This document shows, piece after piece, positions 1 to 8,716 of a stretch of 51,832 nt of DNA. Position numbers and translations under genes: made by a program. The first letter of the stretch is position 1, and every line of letters starts with the position of its first letter. The stretch is from Bacteroidales bacterium (lineage in GTDB: Bacteria > Bacteroidota > Bacteroidia > Bacteroidales > UBA932). The stretch lies in assembly GCA_017631435.1 (NCBI GenBank), contig JAGBTG010000008.1, positions 1-51,832 of the forward strand. The letters are read 5' to 3'. The notes under the pieces were generated by a model. That model was not told where the DNA came from. It made no database searches and saw nothing but the letters and a program-made list of their open reading frames with translations.

Positions 1-2
1 AT

Positions 3-602
3 GCTGCGAAAAGGATGTCGGTGAAGATGAAACAGGATATGGCCGCACTTAACGGTGCTACTGCAGACAATTTTGCCGCATTGTACAAAGATGCCAAATT
101 CCACCAGGATGCAATGCTTAACAATGAGGTTGCAACTTTAAATACAGTTCTTGAGCTTGCACCTGCTTCTGCTGCACTGAAATCGTTTGTTGCAGCTATG
201 ACTGAGAGTGTGAAAGGGGTATGGAATGCAAACGGAAAAAGTATTGATGCAGCTATGAAAGCCAAGGCTTCTGCTCTTGGTGTTGCCCCTATTAAGGCTA
301 TTGTCCTTACCGCACAGGAGAAAGCTGCTGCCAAAGTGTTCCCTAAGAGCACTGCTAAAGTTAAGGAGTTCGGTTACGGAGTATTGAATACCGTTCCAAG
401 GGATCTGATGGCAAAATACGGTTTTGCACAGCGTGGTGCTGTCAAAAACGGCGGAGAGATTGCCAAACTTACCACTACCGGCACCAACAGCATTCTTGAC
501 ATAAAGAAAATGCTTGATGCCCAATTCCCAAGCACAGACTCACTTGAGACCATTACAAAATACATTGAAATGCTTAAAGAAGCCGGCCTGGTTACTTACT
601 AA
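3..602 (+). CDS. C-terminal part of an unidentified protein (5' end outside the window)
   Basis: The reading frame is open to the left edge, so this is probably the end of a longer protein. An ATG at 15 exists, but nothing marks it as a real start. About 195 residues are visible, mostly alanine- and lysine-rich helices. The last 45 residues (from LTTTGTNSILDIKKML to EMLKEAGLVTY) look like a small winged-helix-type tail of the sort found at the end of some Bacteroidetes secreted peptidases. That similarity is from memory and weak, so I assign no function. A strong hairpin terminator follows nine bases after the stop. Confidence 0.6.
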   Translation, partial: AAKRMSVKMKQDMAALNGATADNFAALYKDAKFHQDAMLNNEVATLNTVLELAPASAALKSFVAAMTESVKGVWNANGKSIDAAMKAKASALGVAPIKAIVLTAQEKAAAKVFPKSTAKVKEFGYGVLNTVPRDLMAKYGFAQRGAVKNGGEIAKLTTTGTNSILDIKKMLDAQFPSTDSLETITKYIEMLKEAGLVTY

Positions 603-610
603 ATGACAAT

Positions 611-640
611 AAAAAAGGGAGAAGCAATTCTCCCTTTTTT
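611..640. terminator. Bidirectional intrinsic terminator between convergent genes
   Basis: A perfect 13-bp inverted repeat (AAAAAAGGGAGAA, loop GCAA, then its complement) gives a GC core with a T-run on both strands. It ends the gene on the left (plus) and the C69 dipeptidase (minus), whose stop codon lies two bases away. Confidence 0.9.
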
Positions 641-641
641 A

Positions 642-2273
642 TTACTTGGCAACTGCCCTCTTGTATGTATCCGAGTAACCTGGGAACAGCGGTTGTGGCG
701 GAACTCTGTCCGAGTGTCCGTTGTTCTTGAATGAACCGTCTTCATTCTGGCGTTTGGTATTGCCGTCAATGAATTTTACCAAAAGGTACTCATCCAAAGC
801 TTTCCATTTTGCAAACAATTTTGCCGCCTCGTTTACAGAGAAATCTGTAAGATATTTCTGCACAGCCTTGCCAGGTTTGAGTTTAAGGGCAGCCTCATCT
901 GTAACTGCAACCGCCTCCATCATTGCAAGCTCGTGCGCATCAACATTCTCACGCACCTCCTTACCAATATGGTTGTAACGCAAATATGCAAATTGTGCAA
1001 TACGGTTCTGCAACCAGAACATTGCAGTTGGAGAGTACTCCAACATACTGCCGTTACCCAAAGCATAGTGCTCGGAAATTGCATTGATACTTGTATAGAA
1101 AGGAGAAAGTGGAGATGTACCGGCATCATCAACTGCAAACCAGAACAAACCGCCAATCTCATCAGGCAACCAGCCGCGGCATTGGCCTACAAACCAGAAT
1201 CCGGTCTGCTGTGTGGCAATTGCACGCTCGTTCAACCCTTTCTTGCCATCTATCTCAAAAGAAGATGGTCTCCAACGGTAAGGCAACTCATTGCCTCCAG
1301 CAGCAATACCCTTTGTCATATCAAACTCTGTTCCCTCATAGTGGTCGCGCATCATATCGGCAACATCCTTTACTGAAAGCTTCTCTTTAGCCTTAACATA
1401 TAACGGCATACGGTTTTTTGGATTGTCTCCGCGTGCAAAATCAAGATATTTGGACATATCCTCATCACCGTGTTTGTTGAAGAAGCTCCATACACGTGCC
1501 TCACAAGCTCTCATACCGGAGAAATCAAGCGGTCCGTATGTGTCTGCAAAACTGAAATCGCTGCCGTCACCCTCATAAAGGCCACACTCACGTGCGTGAT
1601 CTACCACATCTTTTGCATAAAGGCAGTTCTGAGGGTCATCTTTAGGGAATGTTGCTATACGTGCACAATTGGCGTGAGCCGAGATATAACCGTCGGGAAT
1701 ACGGATTGCAACCCATACTGCACCCTTGTTAAGGTTCTTGCCATTCTCATATTTAGGTTTGCGGGCAATTATGTCCATAAACCACACCTCATTCTTGTCC
1801 GCAAAGGAGATTGACTCACCGCTTGATGCATATCCGTACTCATCTGCCAATGAAGTGTAAATTTCTATGGCCTCACGCGCAGTTTTTGCCCTCTGCAGGG
1901 TAATGTAAATCAAAGAACCATAATCCAATATGGCAGTGGTATCACGGAATTCCTCTCTTCCTCCCCAAGTGGACTCTCCAATAAGCACCTGGTGCTCATT
2001 CATATTCCCGATAACATTATATGTATACGGCACCTGAGGAATATACCCCAAGAAACGCTCCTTACCCCATTCTCTTACCTCAATCATCTCACCGGGCTTG
2101 TGGGAACCGCGTGGCATATAAACCAAGGTACCAAAACGGGTATGCGAATCTGCCGCATAGCTTACCATCACCGAACCGTCTTTGCTGGCCCCTTTGGAAA
2201 CCAGCAGATTTGTACAGGCAAATGAGTTATAAACCAATGCCAGCAAACAAAATAAACATAGGATTTTTTTCAT
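642..2273 (-). CDS. C69 family dipeptidase (PepD-like Ntn-hydrolase)
   Basis: A 543-residue exported dipeptidase of family C69, which hydrolyses dipeptides in the periplasm. The N-terminus is a hydrophobic signal (MKKILCLFCLLALVYNSFA) followed directly by CTNLLVSKGASKDGS. In this family the Cys exposed by processing is the N-terminal nucleophile. Other family-typical stretches are GESTWGGREEF and the W/Y-rich middle region, and the length is usual. It is monocistronic and divergent from the serine-hydrolase lipoprotein, with a TATCTTTG promoter box 25 bases upstream of the ATG. Because the Cys follows the signal it could be mistaken for a lipobox, but position -3 (Ser) fits poorly and the family needs a free Cys. 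Confidence 0.92.
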   Translation of the reverse strand: MKKILCLFCLLALVYNSFACTNLLVSKGASKDGSVMVSYAADSHTRFGTLVYMPRGSHKPGEMIEVREWGKERFLGYIPQVPYTYNVIGNMNEHQVLIGESTWGGREEFRDTTAILDYGSLIYITLQRAKTAREAIEIYTSLADEYGYASSGESISFADKNEVWFMDIIARKPKYENGKNLNKGAVWVAIRIPDGYISAHANCARIATFPKDDPQNCLYAKDVVDHARECGLYEGDGSDFSFADTYGPLDFSGMRACEARVWSFFNKHGDEDMSKYLDFARGDNPKNRMPLYVKAKEKLSVKDVADMMRDHYEGTEFDMTKGIAAGGNELPYRWRPSSFEIDGKKGLNERAIATQQTGFWFVGQCRGWLPDEIGGLFWFAVDDAGTSPLSPFYTSINAISEHYALGNGSMLEYSPTAMFWLQNRIAQFAYLRYNHIGKEVRENVDAHELAMMEAVAVTDEAALKLKPGKAVQKYLTDFSVNEAAKLFAKWKALDEYLLVKFIDGNTKRQNEDGSFKNNGHSDRVPPQPLFPGYSDTYKRAVAK

Positions 2274-2297
2274 AATTCAATCTTGTTAATATTATAA

Positions 2298-2305
2298 CAA
2301 AGATA
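2298..2305 (-). promoter_or_regulatory. -7 promoter element (TATCTTTG) of the C69 dipeptidase
   Basis: An exact match on the minus strand to the Bacteroidetes -7 consensus TAnnTTTG, 25 bases before the dipeptidase ATG. No clear -33 TTTG is visible. It is back to back with the promoter of the divergent gene. Confidence 0.6.
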
Positions 2306-2316
2306 GAAATTTACCC

Positions 2317-2324
2317 TAAATTTG
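2317..2324 (+). promoter_or_regulatory. -7 promoter element (TAAATTTG) of the serine-hydrolase lipoprotein
   Basis: An exact TAnnTTTG match on the plus strand, 32 bases before the ATG at 2356. Its -33 region would overlap the -7 box of the divergent dipeptidase promoter, so the two promoters may compete. Confidence 0.6.
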
Positions 2325-2355
2325 TACAGCAAATAAAACTTCAAAACTTTTCACT

Positions 2356-3516
2356 ATGCGCATTTCTAAATTTTTTATGGCTGTTGCAGCATCTGTTATG
2401 GTGTTTGCAGCCTGCTCACCATCCACTGAGCAAAAAACAGATGAGGCTATCAATGCTGTAATGAATGAATTCCAGGCTGTTGGCATTGCCGCAACTGTTG
2501 TAAAGGACGGACAGGTGGTTTACAACAAGTCATTTGGGTATAAAGATCTTGAGAACAAGACCCCTCTTGCCAATGACAACGTAATGAGAATTGCCTCAAT
2601 TTCAAAATCATTTACCGCAACCTCATTGATGCAGCTTGTTGATAAAGGTATTGTTTCATTGGATGCTGATGTGAGTGACCTTATTGGTTTCAAAATCAGA
2701 AATCCTCATCATCCCGATATTCCAATTAACTTAAGGATGGTGCTTTCACACACTGCAAGTATCAAGGACAAAGAGGATTATTTCACATTGGACCATCTTA
2801 ACCCTGCTGTTTACGGAGATTGCATTGAATCATACTACACCTACAAACCTGGTGAGGACTACAACTACTCAAATATGGGATTGAACCTTGCAGGTACAAT
2901 TCTGGAAAAGCTGTCGGGAGTAAGGTTTGATGACTATGTAAGGGAAAATGTAATATGGAAACTGGGACTGTACGGAGGCCATAACATTGATTCTTTGGAT
3001 GCATCAAAATTTGCTTATATATACTCTGTTGAGGATGGAGAGTTCGTTAAGTCAGAGGGTGCTTACAGAAGCAGGGCTGCAGATATGCCAGGTTATGTTT
3101 TCGGATACTCCTCTCCTATTTTCTCTCCTACAGGTGGTGTTAAGATTTCAGCCCAGGATCTGGCAAAATATATGATGATGCATATGAACTATGGAGAACT
3201 TGATGGCACACGCATCATTTCACAGGAGAGTTCAAAAGCGATGCAGACACCTGTTGCAATAACCAAAGAGGGAGGTATAAACAATTATGGTCTTTGCCTT
3301 ACTGAGTTTCCCGATTATTTGGCAGACTACAATACACCCGGCAACTATCCTATTGGACATACAGGAGGCGCATACGGACTTAACAGCATAATGATCTGGA
3401 GCCCTGCTGACGGATGGGGAATAGTTGCAATGACAAACGGTTACAAATCTGTAGAAGGCAAGAGTTTCCTTAAAACACTTACAAACGCCATCTATGATGC
3501 TTGCGTAAAAGAATAG
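2356..3516 (+). CDS. Serine hydrolase lipoprotein, beta-lactamase class C / penicillin-binding-protein fold
   Basis: A 386-residue lipoprotein of the class C beta-lactamase-like family (esterases, D-aminopeptidases, PBP-related). The signal ends in VFAAC (Cys20). The SxxK motif is S81-I-S-K84 in RIASISKSFT, the second motif is Y171-S-N173 (YNYSNMG), and the third is the HTG of IGHTGGAYG near residue 340, so all catalytic residues are present. The substrate cannot be read from the sequence: members act on peptides, esters or cell-wall fragments, and true beta-lactamase activity is unlikely to be the role. It is monocistronic with a terminator just after the stop. Confidence 0.9.
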   Translation: MRISKFFMAVAASVMVFAACSPSTEQKTDEAINAVMNEFQAVGIAATVVKDGQVVYNKSFGYKDLENKTPLANDNVMRIASISKSFTATSLMQLVDKGIVSLDADVSDLIGFKIRNPHHPDIPINLRMVLSHTASIKDKEDYFTLDHLNPAVYGDCIESYYTYKPGEDYNYSNMGLNLAGTILEKLSGVRFDDYVRENVIWKLGLYGGHNIDSLDASKFAYIYSVEDGEFVKSEGAYRSRAADMPGYVFGYSSPIFSPTGGVKISAQDLAKYMMMHMNYGELDGTRIISQESSKAMQTPVAITKEGGINNYGLCLTEFPDYLADYNTPGNYPIGHTGGAYGLNSIMIWSPADGWGIVAMTNGYKSVEGKSFLKTLTNAIYDACVKE

Positions 3517-3532
3517 CCTTCTGCTATATGAA

Positions 3533-3568
3533 AAAAAAATCCTCAGAGCAATTCTGAGGATTTTTTTT
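3533..3568. terminator. Bidirectional terminator between the serine hydrolase and the tRNA genes
   Basis: A perfect inverted repeat (AATCCTCAGA, 5-nt loop, TCTGAGGATT) flanked by A and T runs. On plus it ends the serine-hydrolase transcript. On minus it begins one base after the end of tRNA-Gly and ends the tRNA unit. Confidence 0.9.
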
Positions 3569-3569
3569 G

Positions 3570-3642
3570 AGCGGAAAACGAGGCTCGAACTCGCGACCCC
3601 AACCTTGGCAAGGTTGTGCTCTACCAACTGAGCTATTTCCGC
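3570..3642 (-). tRNA. tRNA-Gly (anticodon GCC)
   Basis: The minus strand folds as a standard 73-nt tRNA. The acceptor is GCGGAAA/TTTCCGC, the D-arm GCTCAGTTGGTAGAGC and the T-arm GCGAGTTCGAGCCTCGT. The anticodon loop CTTGCCAA reads GCC. The CCA end is not encoded, unlike the neighbouring tRNA-Leu. It lies 14 bases downstream of tRNA-Leu and directly before a terminator, so the two are probably co-transcribed. Confidence 0.96.
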
Positions 3643-3656
3643 ATTGTTCATTTCAT

Positions 3657-3745
3657 TGGTGCTCGGGACGGGAATCGAACCCGTACGGGCATTTCTGCCC
3701 ACGGGATTTTAAGTCCCGCGTGTCTACCTATTCCACCACCTGAGC
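3657..3745 (-). tRNA. tRNA-Leu (anticodon UAA), CCA encoded
   Basis: The minus strand gives a class II tRNA of 89 nt including CCA. The D-arm is GTGGAATAGGTAGACAC, the anticodon loop CTTAAAA (UAA), the long variable arm GTGGGCAGAAATGCCC and the T-arm ACGGGTTCGATTCCCGT. The acceptor GCTCAGG/CCCGAGC has one A-C mismatch at the fifth pair. A TAACTTTG promoter box lies 15 bases upstream. Confidence 0.96.
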
Positions 3746-3759
3746 CAATGAACGGACCG

Positions 3760-3767
3760 CAAAGTTA
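3760..3767 (-). promoter_or_regulatory. -7 promoter element (TAACTTTG) of the tRNA-Leu/tRNA-Gly unit
   Basis: An exact TAnnTTTG match on minus, 15 bases upstream of the mature tRNA-Leu 5' end. That leaves a short leader for RNase P to remove. No -33 TTTG is evident. Confidence 0.55.
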
Positions 3768-3787
3768 AGAATAGTTTTGTATTAAGC

Positions 3788-3818
3788 AAAAAAAAGGTTG
3801 CCGCATGTGCGGCAACCT
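3788..3818 (-). terminator. Terminator of the susC-susD operon
   Basis: An 11-bp perfect stem AGGTTGCCGCA / TGCGGCAACCT with a 2-base spacer, followed on minus by nine T residues. It lies 24 bases beyond the susD stop codon. Confidence 0.9.
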
Positions 3819-3842
3819 CATATTCAGTTATAATATTATCTA

Positions 3843-5339
3843 TTAATAACCAGGGTTCTGCTGAGCCTCAATACCAGGGTTAGCATTGATCTCATCCTGA
3901 CCGATAGGAAGGATAGTCTTGAAGAAGTTTCTGGTAACAGGGCACTGCTCTACACCGTTAACTGTAGTTCTCAACTGACCTCTACCGCTTGCAGGAGGGT
4001 TAGTTCCTTTCTGGAATGCATCATCCTCATAGTAAACGGTCATATCCATACGCATCTGCTCAAAGAATACGATACCCTCTGTCAAGAACTCTCTTCTTCT
4101 CTCAGTCATGATATCCTCAAGAGTGATAGTTGCTGGAGCAACCCAGTCTGGGTTTCTTGAAGCAACTGGAGACAAGTACTCTAGAGCTTTAGCCTGGTTG
4201 TTTGTTCTAACTGCAGCCTCAGCAGCATTTAGAAGAACCTCTGACAAACGGATAACTTTAATGTTAACTGCAGTAGCATTCTCTTTACCGTCACCGCTAA
4301 GAGTTGTAGATCCGCTGTATTTGTAGCAAGAACCTTTACGTCCAGTACCATCCTCCTCATCAGACTGGTCTGAATCCATGATACCCCAACGTGCATCGTT
4401 AGCACCCATAATGTCAAACCAATACTGGCTAGCTAGGAATACACCACCTGCAGAGATACCGTGAGCACGACGTCTGTAGTAACATCCTGGAGAACCTGTT
4501 CCAAGGTCACCCTCGTTTACAAGAACGTTCAACTCAAAGATAGACTCTGAACCGAAAGTTCTAGCCCATGAAGCTGTCCAGTTAGAAGCGGTATAAGGAG
4601 TATAAACACCACTGTTGATGATACCCTCAGCAACTGTTAGAGCCTCTGAGAAGTTGTCCATATACATGTAAACTTTAGAAAGGATAGCCTGGTTAGCATA
4701 GTAGTTGATGAAACCGTTGTTAGCTTTTTTACCTAGAAGAGGGGCAGCATCTTTCAAGTCTTTAACAACCTGAGTGTAAACCTCCTCAACTGTGTTTCTA
4801 AGAAGTTGTGCAGAAGCATCGATAGGCTCAGTTACAACTGGAACACCGTAAGCATTCTTATCCATATTGTAAGGCTTACCATATAGGCGAACCAAGTCAA
4901 AGTGAATAAGCGCGCGGATAGTAAGTGCCTGACCTAGATAGTCATCCAAACCTGTAGCACCACCCTCTTTAAGAGAATAGATATTTTTAATGATGTTGTT
5001 TGCCTGTAGCAAGCAGTTGTACATTGTTGACCAGTAGCCAATATAAGAGTTTGAGCTCTGCTCATGTGTAAAGTAGTACCATGCATCACCACCGTTACCA
5101 GCTGAGTAAATGGTAAGGTCACCACCTTTAGCATCACCATAAATCAGGAAGTTTCTTCCATAATAGTTAGAACTGGTGAGTTTGTTCATCAAACCCTGAA
5201 CCATGATCTTTGCATCAGACACATTCTGAATAGAAGATCCAGAATCTACCTGGTTGCTAGGCTTTACATCTAGGAAGCTCTCACAAGAAGTGGCAAAGAT
5301 CAAAGCCAAAGCTGTTAGCAATATATTAATTCTTTTCAT
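3843..5339 (-). CDS. susD: SusD/RagB family nutrient-binding outer-membrane lipoprotein
   Basis: A 498-residue surface lipoprotein of the SusD/RagB family, which binds the substrate and covers the mouth of its SusC partner. The signal ends at Cys19 (LIFATSCESFLDVKP), a form typical of SusD proteins. The middle part is the TPR-like helical body (LGQALTIRALIHFDLVRLYG). The C-terminal MTERRREFLTEG motif is also typical of the family. It starts 20 bases after the susC stop, so it is the second gene of the operon. No glycoside hydrolase, peptidase or sigma/anti-sigma gene lies beside it, so the ligand is unknown. CTA leucine codons appear more often than in the neighbouring housekeeping genes. Confidence 0.95.
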   Translation of the reverse strand: MKRINILLTALALIFATSCESFLDVKPSNQVDSGSSIQNVSDAKIMVQGLMNKLTSSNYYGRNFLIYGDAKGGDLTIYSAGNGGDAWYYFTHEQSSNSYIGYWSTMYNCLLQANNIIKNIYSLKEGGATGLDDYLGQALTIRALIHFDLVRLYGKPYNMDKNAYGVPVVTEPIDASAQLLRNTVEEVYTQVVKDLKDAAPLLGKKANNGFINYYANQAILSKVYMYMDNFSEALTVAEGIINSGVYTPYTASNWTASWARTFGSESIFELNVLVNEGDLGTGSPGCYYRRRAHGISAGGVFLASQYWFDIMGANDARWGIMDSDQSDEEDGTGRKGSCYKYSGSTTLSGDGKENATAVNIKVIRLSEVLLNAAEAAVRTNNQAKALEYLSPVASRNPDWVAPATITLEDIMTERRREFLTEGIVFFEQMRMDMTVYYEDDAFQKGTNPPASGRGQLRTTVNGVEQCPVTRNFFKTILPIGQDEINANPGIEAQQNPGY

Positions 5340-5359
5340 TGTATTATCTTTTTAATGGA

Positions 5360-8300
5360 TTAGAAGCTTAATTCAACACCAAAAGTATAGGTCTTTCCTA
5401 CTGGAGTCTCCCAACCTCTTGTACCGTACTGGTTAACAACTGGGTCGGCATTTTTGTATTTAGAGAAAGTAAGAAGGTTGCTACCGTTGAAGTAAACGCG
5501 TGCGCTTGATAGACCGGCTTTCTTAACAATCTCCTTAGGAATTACGTAACCAACAGAAACGGTGCTCAATCTCAAGAATGAACCGTTGTAGATGTGACGG
5601 CTACCCTGCTGCATTGCATCTGTCCAGTCCTCACCGCTCAAACGAGGCTGAGTACCGTTAGGGTTTGAAGCTGTCCACATATTGTCATAGTAGTATTTTG
5701 CTCTTGTACGCTCCCAGTAGTAACCGTCATCAGCTACGTCTTTCTCAGCGCCGTCGAATACTTTACCACCAAGTTTGTAAGTGAAGTTCAAACCTAGAGT
5801 TACACCTTTCCACTCAAAGTCAGTGTTGAAACCACCGAACAATGCAGGATGAACGTCAGCTAGAACGATCTGGTCAGCGTCATTTTTGTCATAAACCACT
5901 TTTCTTCCGTTAAGGGTCATATCCTCATTCTCATTGTTTGAATACCAGATATTCTTACCGGTTGCTTTGTCAACGCCTGCCCACTCTCTACCGTATAGAG
6001 CCAAAGTAGACTCACCTTCTCTGTAGATGTAAGTTGCTCTTGCGTCACCACCTGTAGGGTCTTCCCAAATGATATCCTGACCACCGTACAATTTGGTTAC
6101 CTCAGATTTAACATGTGAACCGTTGATGCTTGCACTCCATCTGAAGTCTTTGTTAGTGATGATATCACCAGAAAGCTCAAACTCAATACCTTTATTGTTG
6201 ATCTCACCTACGTTCTTAAGTGTAGAGCTGAAACCTGTAATGTATGAGATTGGAACGTCCTGTAGAAGGTCTTTAGAATCTCTGTTGAAGTACTCAACGC
6301 TACCTTTGATTCTGTCATCCAAGAAACCGAACTCCAATGCGAAGTTTGAAGTATAAGAAGTCTCCCATGATAGGTTAGCGTCAGCTGCATTTGCTAGAGC
6401 ACCACCTGGCTCTCCACCATACTGGTATGAGTAGCTTGCCAAAGATCTCCAGCCATTGTTGCTTGAAGGAAGAGTACCGTTAACACCGTAAGATGCTCTT
6501 AGTCTCAAGTTGCTGATCCAATCAATATCTTTCATGAACTCCTCATCGTTGATTCTCCATGATCCAGCTACTGACCAGAAGTTACCCCAACGGCTGTCAG
6601 GACCTAGTTTTGAAGAACCGTCTCTACGATATGAAGCCGAGAAGTAGTATTTGTTGTCGTAGTTGTACTCTGCACGTGAAAGGATAGACACGATTGAGTT
6701 ACCCCAGTAGTATGCGTTAGCCTCAGTTGTACCGGCAGTCTGAACTACCTGTAGAGAAGAAACTGGAAGGTTTGTACCAGTTGAACGCATAAAGTCAGTA
6801 TTGTTTTTCTCTGCCTCGAAACCTGCCAAGAATGTTACATTGTGTTTCTCACCGAATGTATGGTTAAGGTTTGCAGTAGTAGAAGAAACGATAGTTGAGT
6901 AGTTTGTGAACATCTCACTTACAGTACCGTTATCACTTTTTGCATTGAAGTGGTCTTTGCTGTAGTAGATATGGTCTCTTACGCGAGTGTCATCATATGA
7001 GAATACTGTTCTAACATTAGCCCAATCAGTAAGTTTAACGTTGATAGTCTCGCTAACTGACATCTTGAAGTTCTTAGAGTAGTTATCCCACTGGTCTTTG
7101 TAGTACAACTGGTTGTAAGCGTAGCTACCAAAACGGTCAGTCCAAGGCTCGTTGTTCTTGTAGTTAGTTGGCCAGTAGAAGCCCCACAACAAGTTTCTTG
7201 TCTGCATGAAGAAGTTGGTATTGGTGTTACGTGTATCGTTGAAACCTACTCTGTCGGTGTGTGACAAGTTAACGTTGGTCATGAACTCCAACCAGTCACC
7301 AACTTTCTGTTTAACGTTTACGCGACCTGAAATACGCTCAAACTCATTGGTAAATACACGGCCTTTATCTTTAGTGTAAGCCAATGAAGTATAGTAAGAA
7401 GTAGTCTCGTTACCACCACTAACTGCTAGGTCATAAGTCTGGTATACACCTGTTCTGAAGTATGCATCCTCCCAATCGAAATAACGTTTAGCACGCTCAG
7501 CCAAGTTTTTAGCCTCTACATCGTTGGTAGGCTCAACAGTTGTAATGTTAAGTTTTGAGTATACACTGTTGCTCTCAGAAGTAATTTTGTAACCGTGTTT
7601 GTTGAACTTGCTGTTCAAAGAGTTAAGTGAGTATGCGCTTGCAGAAGCCTCATCTTTACCTGTAGCAGTTCTTGAATCATGCAATACCATATAAAGCATG
7701 TGAGCATTCTCCTCAGTGCTTGCAACCTCGTAGTTGTCAGTAGCCCATGATGGAGTGAATGCAACAGAAGCTCTTAGAGTTACTTTTGGTTTACCTGATT
7801 TACCTGATTTGGTAGTGATAAGGATAACACCGTTAGCAGCACGTGAACCGTAAAGAGCAGAAGCAGCAGCATCTTTCAATACAGTGATTGACTCAATGTC
7901 GTTAGGGTTCAAAGTACTCATTACACTGTTTGAAGTGTAGATGTAGTCACCCATCTGACCTGTACCACCAGAAATTGTTGGAACACCGTCAATTACGTAC
8001 AAAGGCTCGTTAGATGCGTTCATTGAACCGATACCGCGGATACGGATAGCAGAACCAGAACCAGCCTGACCTGAAGTCTGGGTAATCTGCATACCTGCAA
8101 CCTTACCGTTCATAGCCTGCTCGAATGAAACTGCAGGAGCATCTTTAATAGCGTCTTGCTTAACTACAGAAGCAGCACCTGTATAAGTACCTTTCTTAAC
8201 TGTACCGTAAGCAACAACCATAACCTCGTCCAAGTTTACAGTCTCAGGAGCAAGAGTAATGGTTACTCTCTCTCTACCCATAACTGGAACCTCGTGGTTG

Positions 8301-8530
8301 TGGAAACCGATTGAAGAAACTGCCAAAGTGGCTAGTTTAGGAAGAGTAATTGTAAAATTACCATCAACGTCTGTATAAGTACCGTTCTTGGTACCTTTTT
8401 CCATTACATACGCTCCAATGATTGGTAATCCGTCCTCTGAACCAACAACAGTACCTTTTACTGTTATTGACTGCGCTAACAACATTGTAGTACAAAATGC
8501 CATTAGCACCGATAGAATGAGTTTTTTCAT
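5360..8530 (-). CDS. susC: SusC/RagA family TonB-dependent outer-membrane transporter
   Basis: A 1056-residue TonB-dependent transporter that works with the downstream SusD lipoprotein to import an oligomeric nutrient. In order it has a signal peptide (about 1-19), a carboxypeptidase-regulatory-like beta-sandwich (about 22-105, ITVKGTVVGSEDGLP), the linker LDEVMVVAYGTVKKG, a plug domain with SGSAIRIRGIGSMNAS and LYVIDGVP (about 115-240), and a 22-strand-type barrel ending in YTFGVELSF. There is no N-terminal STN domain, so signalling through an adjacent anti-sigma factor is unlikely. Length and domain order are normal. The substrate cannot be deduced because the locus has no catabolic enzymes. 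Confidence 0.96.
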   Translation of the reverse strand: MKKLILSVLMAFCTTMLLAQSITVKGTVVGSEDGLPIIGAYVMEKGTKNGTYTDVDGNFTITLPKLATLAVSSIGFHNHEVPVMGRERVTITLAPETVNLDEVMVVAYGTVKKGTYTGAASVVKQDAIKDAPAVSFEQAMNGKVAGMQITQTSGQAGSGSAIRIRGIGSMNASNEPLYVIDGVPTISGGTGQMGDYIYTSNSVMSTLNPNDIESITVLKDAAASALYGSRAANGVILITTKSGKSGKPKVTLRASVAFTPSWATDNYEVASTEENAHMLYMVLHDSRTATGKDEASASAYSLNSLNSKFNKHGYKITSESNSVYSKLNITTVEPTNDVEAKNLAERAKRYFDWEDAYFRTGVYQTYDLAVSGGNETTSYYTSLAYTKDKGRVFTNEFERISGRVNVKQKVGDWLEFMTNVNLSHTDRVGFNDTRNTNTNFFMQTRNLLWGFYWPTNYKNNEPWTDRFGSYAYNQLYYKDQWDNYSKNFKMSVSETINVKLTDWANVRTVFSYDDTRVRDHIYYSKDHFNAKSDNGTVSEMFTNYSTIVSSTTANLNHTFGEKHNVTFLAGFEAEKNNTDFMRSTGTNLPVSSLQVVQTAGTTEANAYYWGNSIVSILSRAEYNYDNKYYFSASYRRDGSSKLGPDSRWGNFWSVAGSWRINDEEFMKDIDWISNLRLRASYGVNGTLPSSNNGWRSLASYSYQYGGEPGGALANAADANLSWETSYTSNFALEFGFLDDRIKGSVEYFNRDSKDLLQDVPISYITGFSSTLKNVGEINNKGIEFELSGDIITNKDFRWSASINGSHVKSEVTKLYGGQDIIWEDPTGGDARATYIYREGESTLALYGREWAGVDKATGKNIWYSNNENEDMTLNGRKVVYDKNDADQIVLADVHPALFGGFNTDFEWKGVTLGLNFTYKLGGKVFDGAEKDVADDGYYWERTRAKYYYDNMWTASNPNGTQPRLSGEDWTDAMQQGSRHIYNGSFLRLSTVSVGYVIPKEIVKKAGLSSARVYFNGSNLLTFSKYKNADPVVNQYGTRGWETPVGKTYTFGVELSF

Positions 8531-8575
8531 TAGAATATTTTTTAAGTGTTAGTTGGATTTTAACATACTATTATA

Positions 8576-8605
8576 CGAAGATAGTACTTTTTCTCAACAC
8601 AACAA
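8576..8605 (-). promoter_or_regulatory. Probable promoter of susC-susD
   Basis: On minus there is TTG, a 19-base spacer, then TATCTTCG, one base away from the TAnnTTTG -7 consensus. It lies 46 bases upstream of the susC ATG and would give a roughly 40-nt leader. Confidence 0.45.
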
Positions 8606-8674
8606 GAGATTTCCAAGAAAAACACACATAATTTTAGCCAAACTACACTATTTTCCGCAAAATTGTATCTATTA

Positions 8675-8716
8675 TAAAATAAAAGAAGGCCGGTCATTCT
8701 ACTTGACCAGCCTCTT
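8675..8716 (-). terminator. Terminator of the envelope operon, overlapping the end of its last gene
   Basis: On minus an imperfect stem (GAGGCTGGTCA with TGACCGGCCTTC, one G-U pair) is followed by TTTTATTTTAT. The stop codon of the OstA-like gene sits in the loop, so the last codons form part of the terminator. Confidence 0.75.

Noticed and set aside
642-2273. C69 dipeptidase as a lipoprotein
   Set aside because: The Cys after the signal is the expected catalytic N-terminal residue of the family, and the -3 position of a lipobox is not hydrophobic.
2798-3007. Short open frames antisense to the serine-hydrolase gene
   Set aside because: They have no start signals or motifs and overlap a complete conserved gene.
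5360-8530. SusC as part of a sigma/anti-sigma-controlled locus
   Set aside because: There is no N-terminal STN domain and no sigma or anti-sigma gene in the surrounding region.
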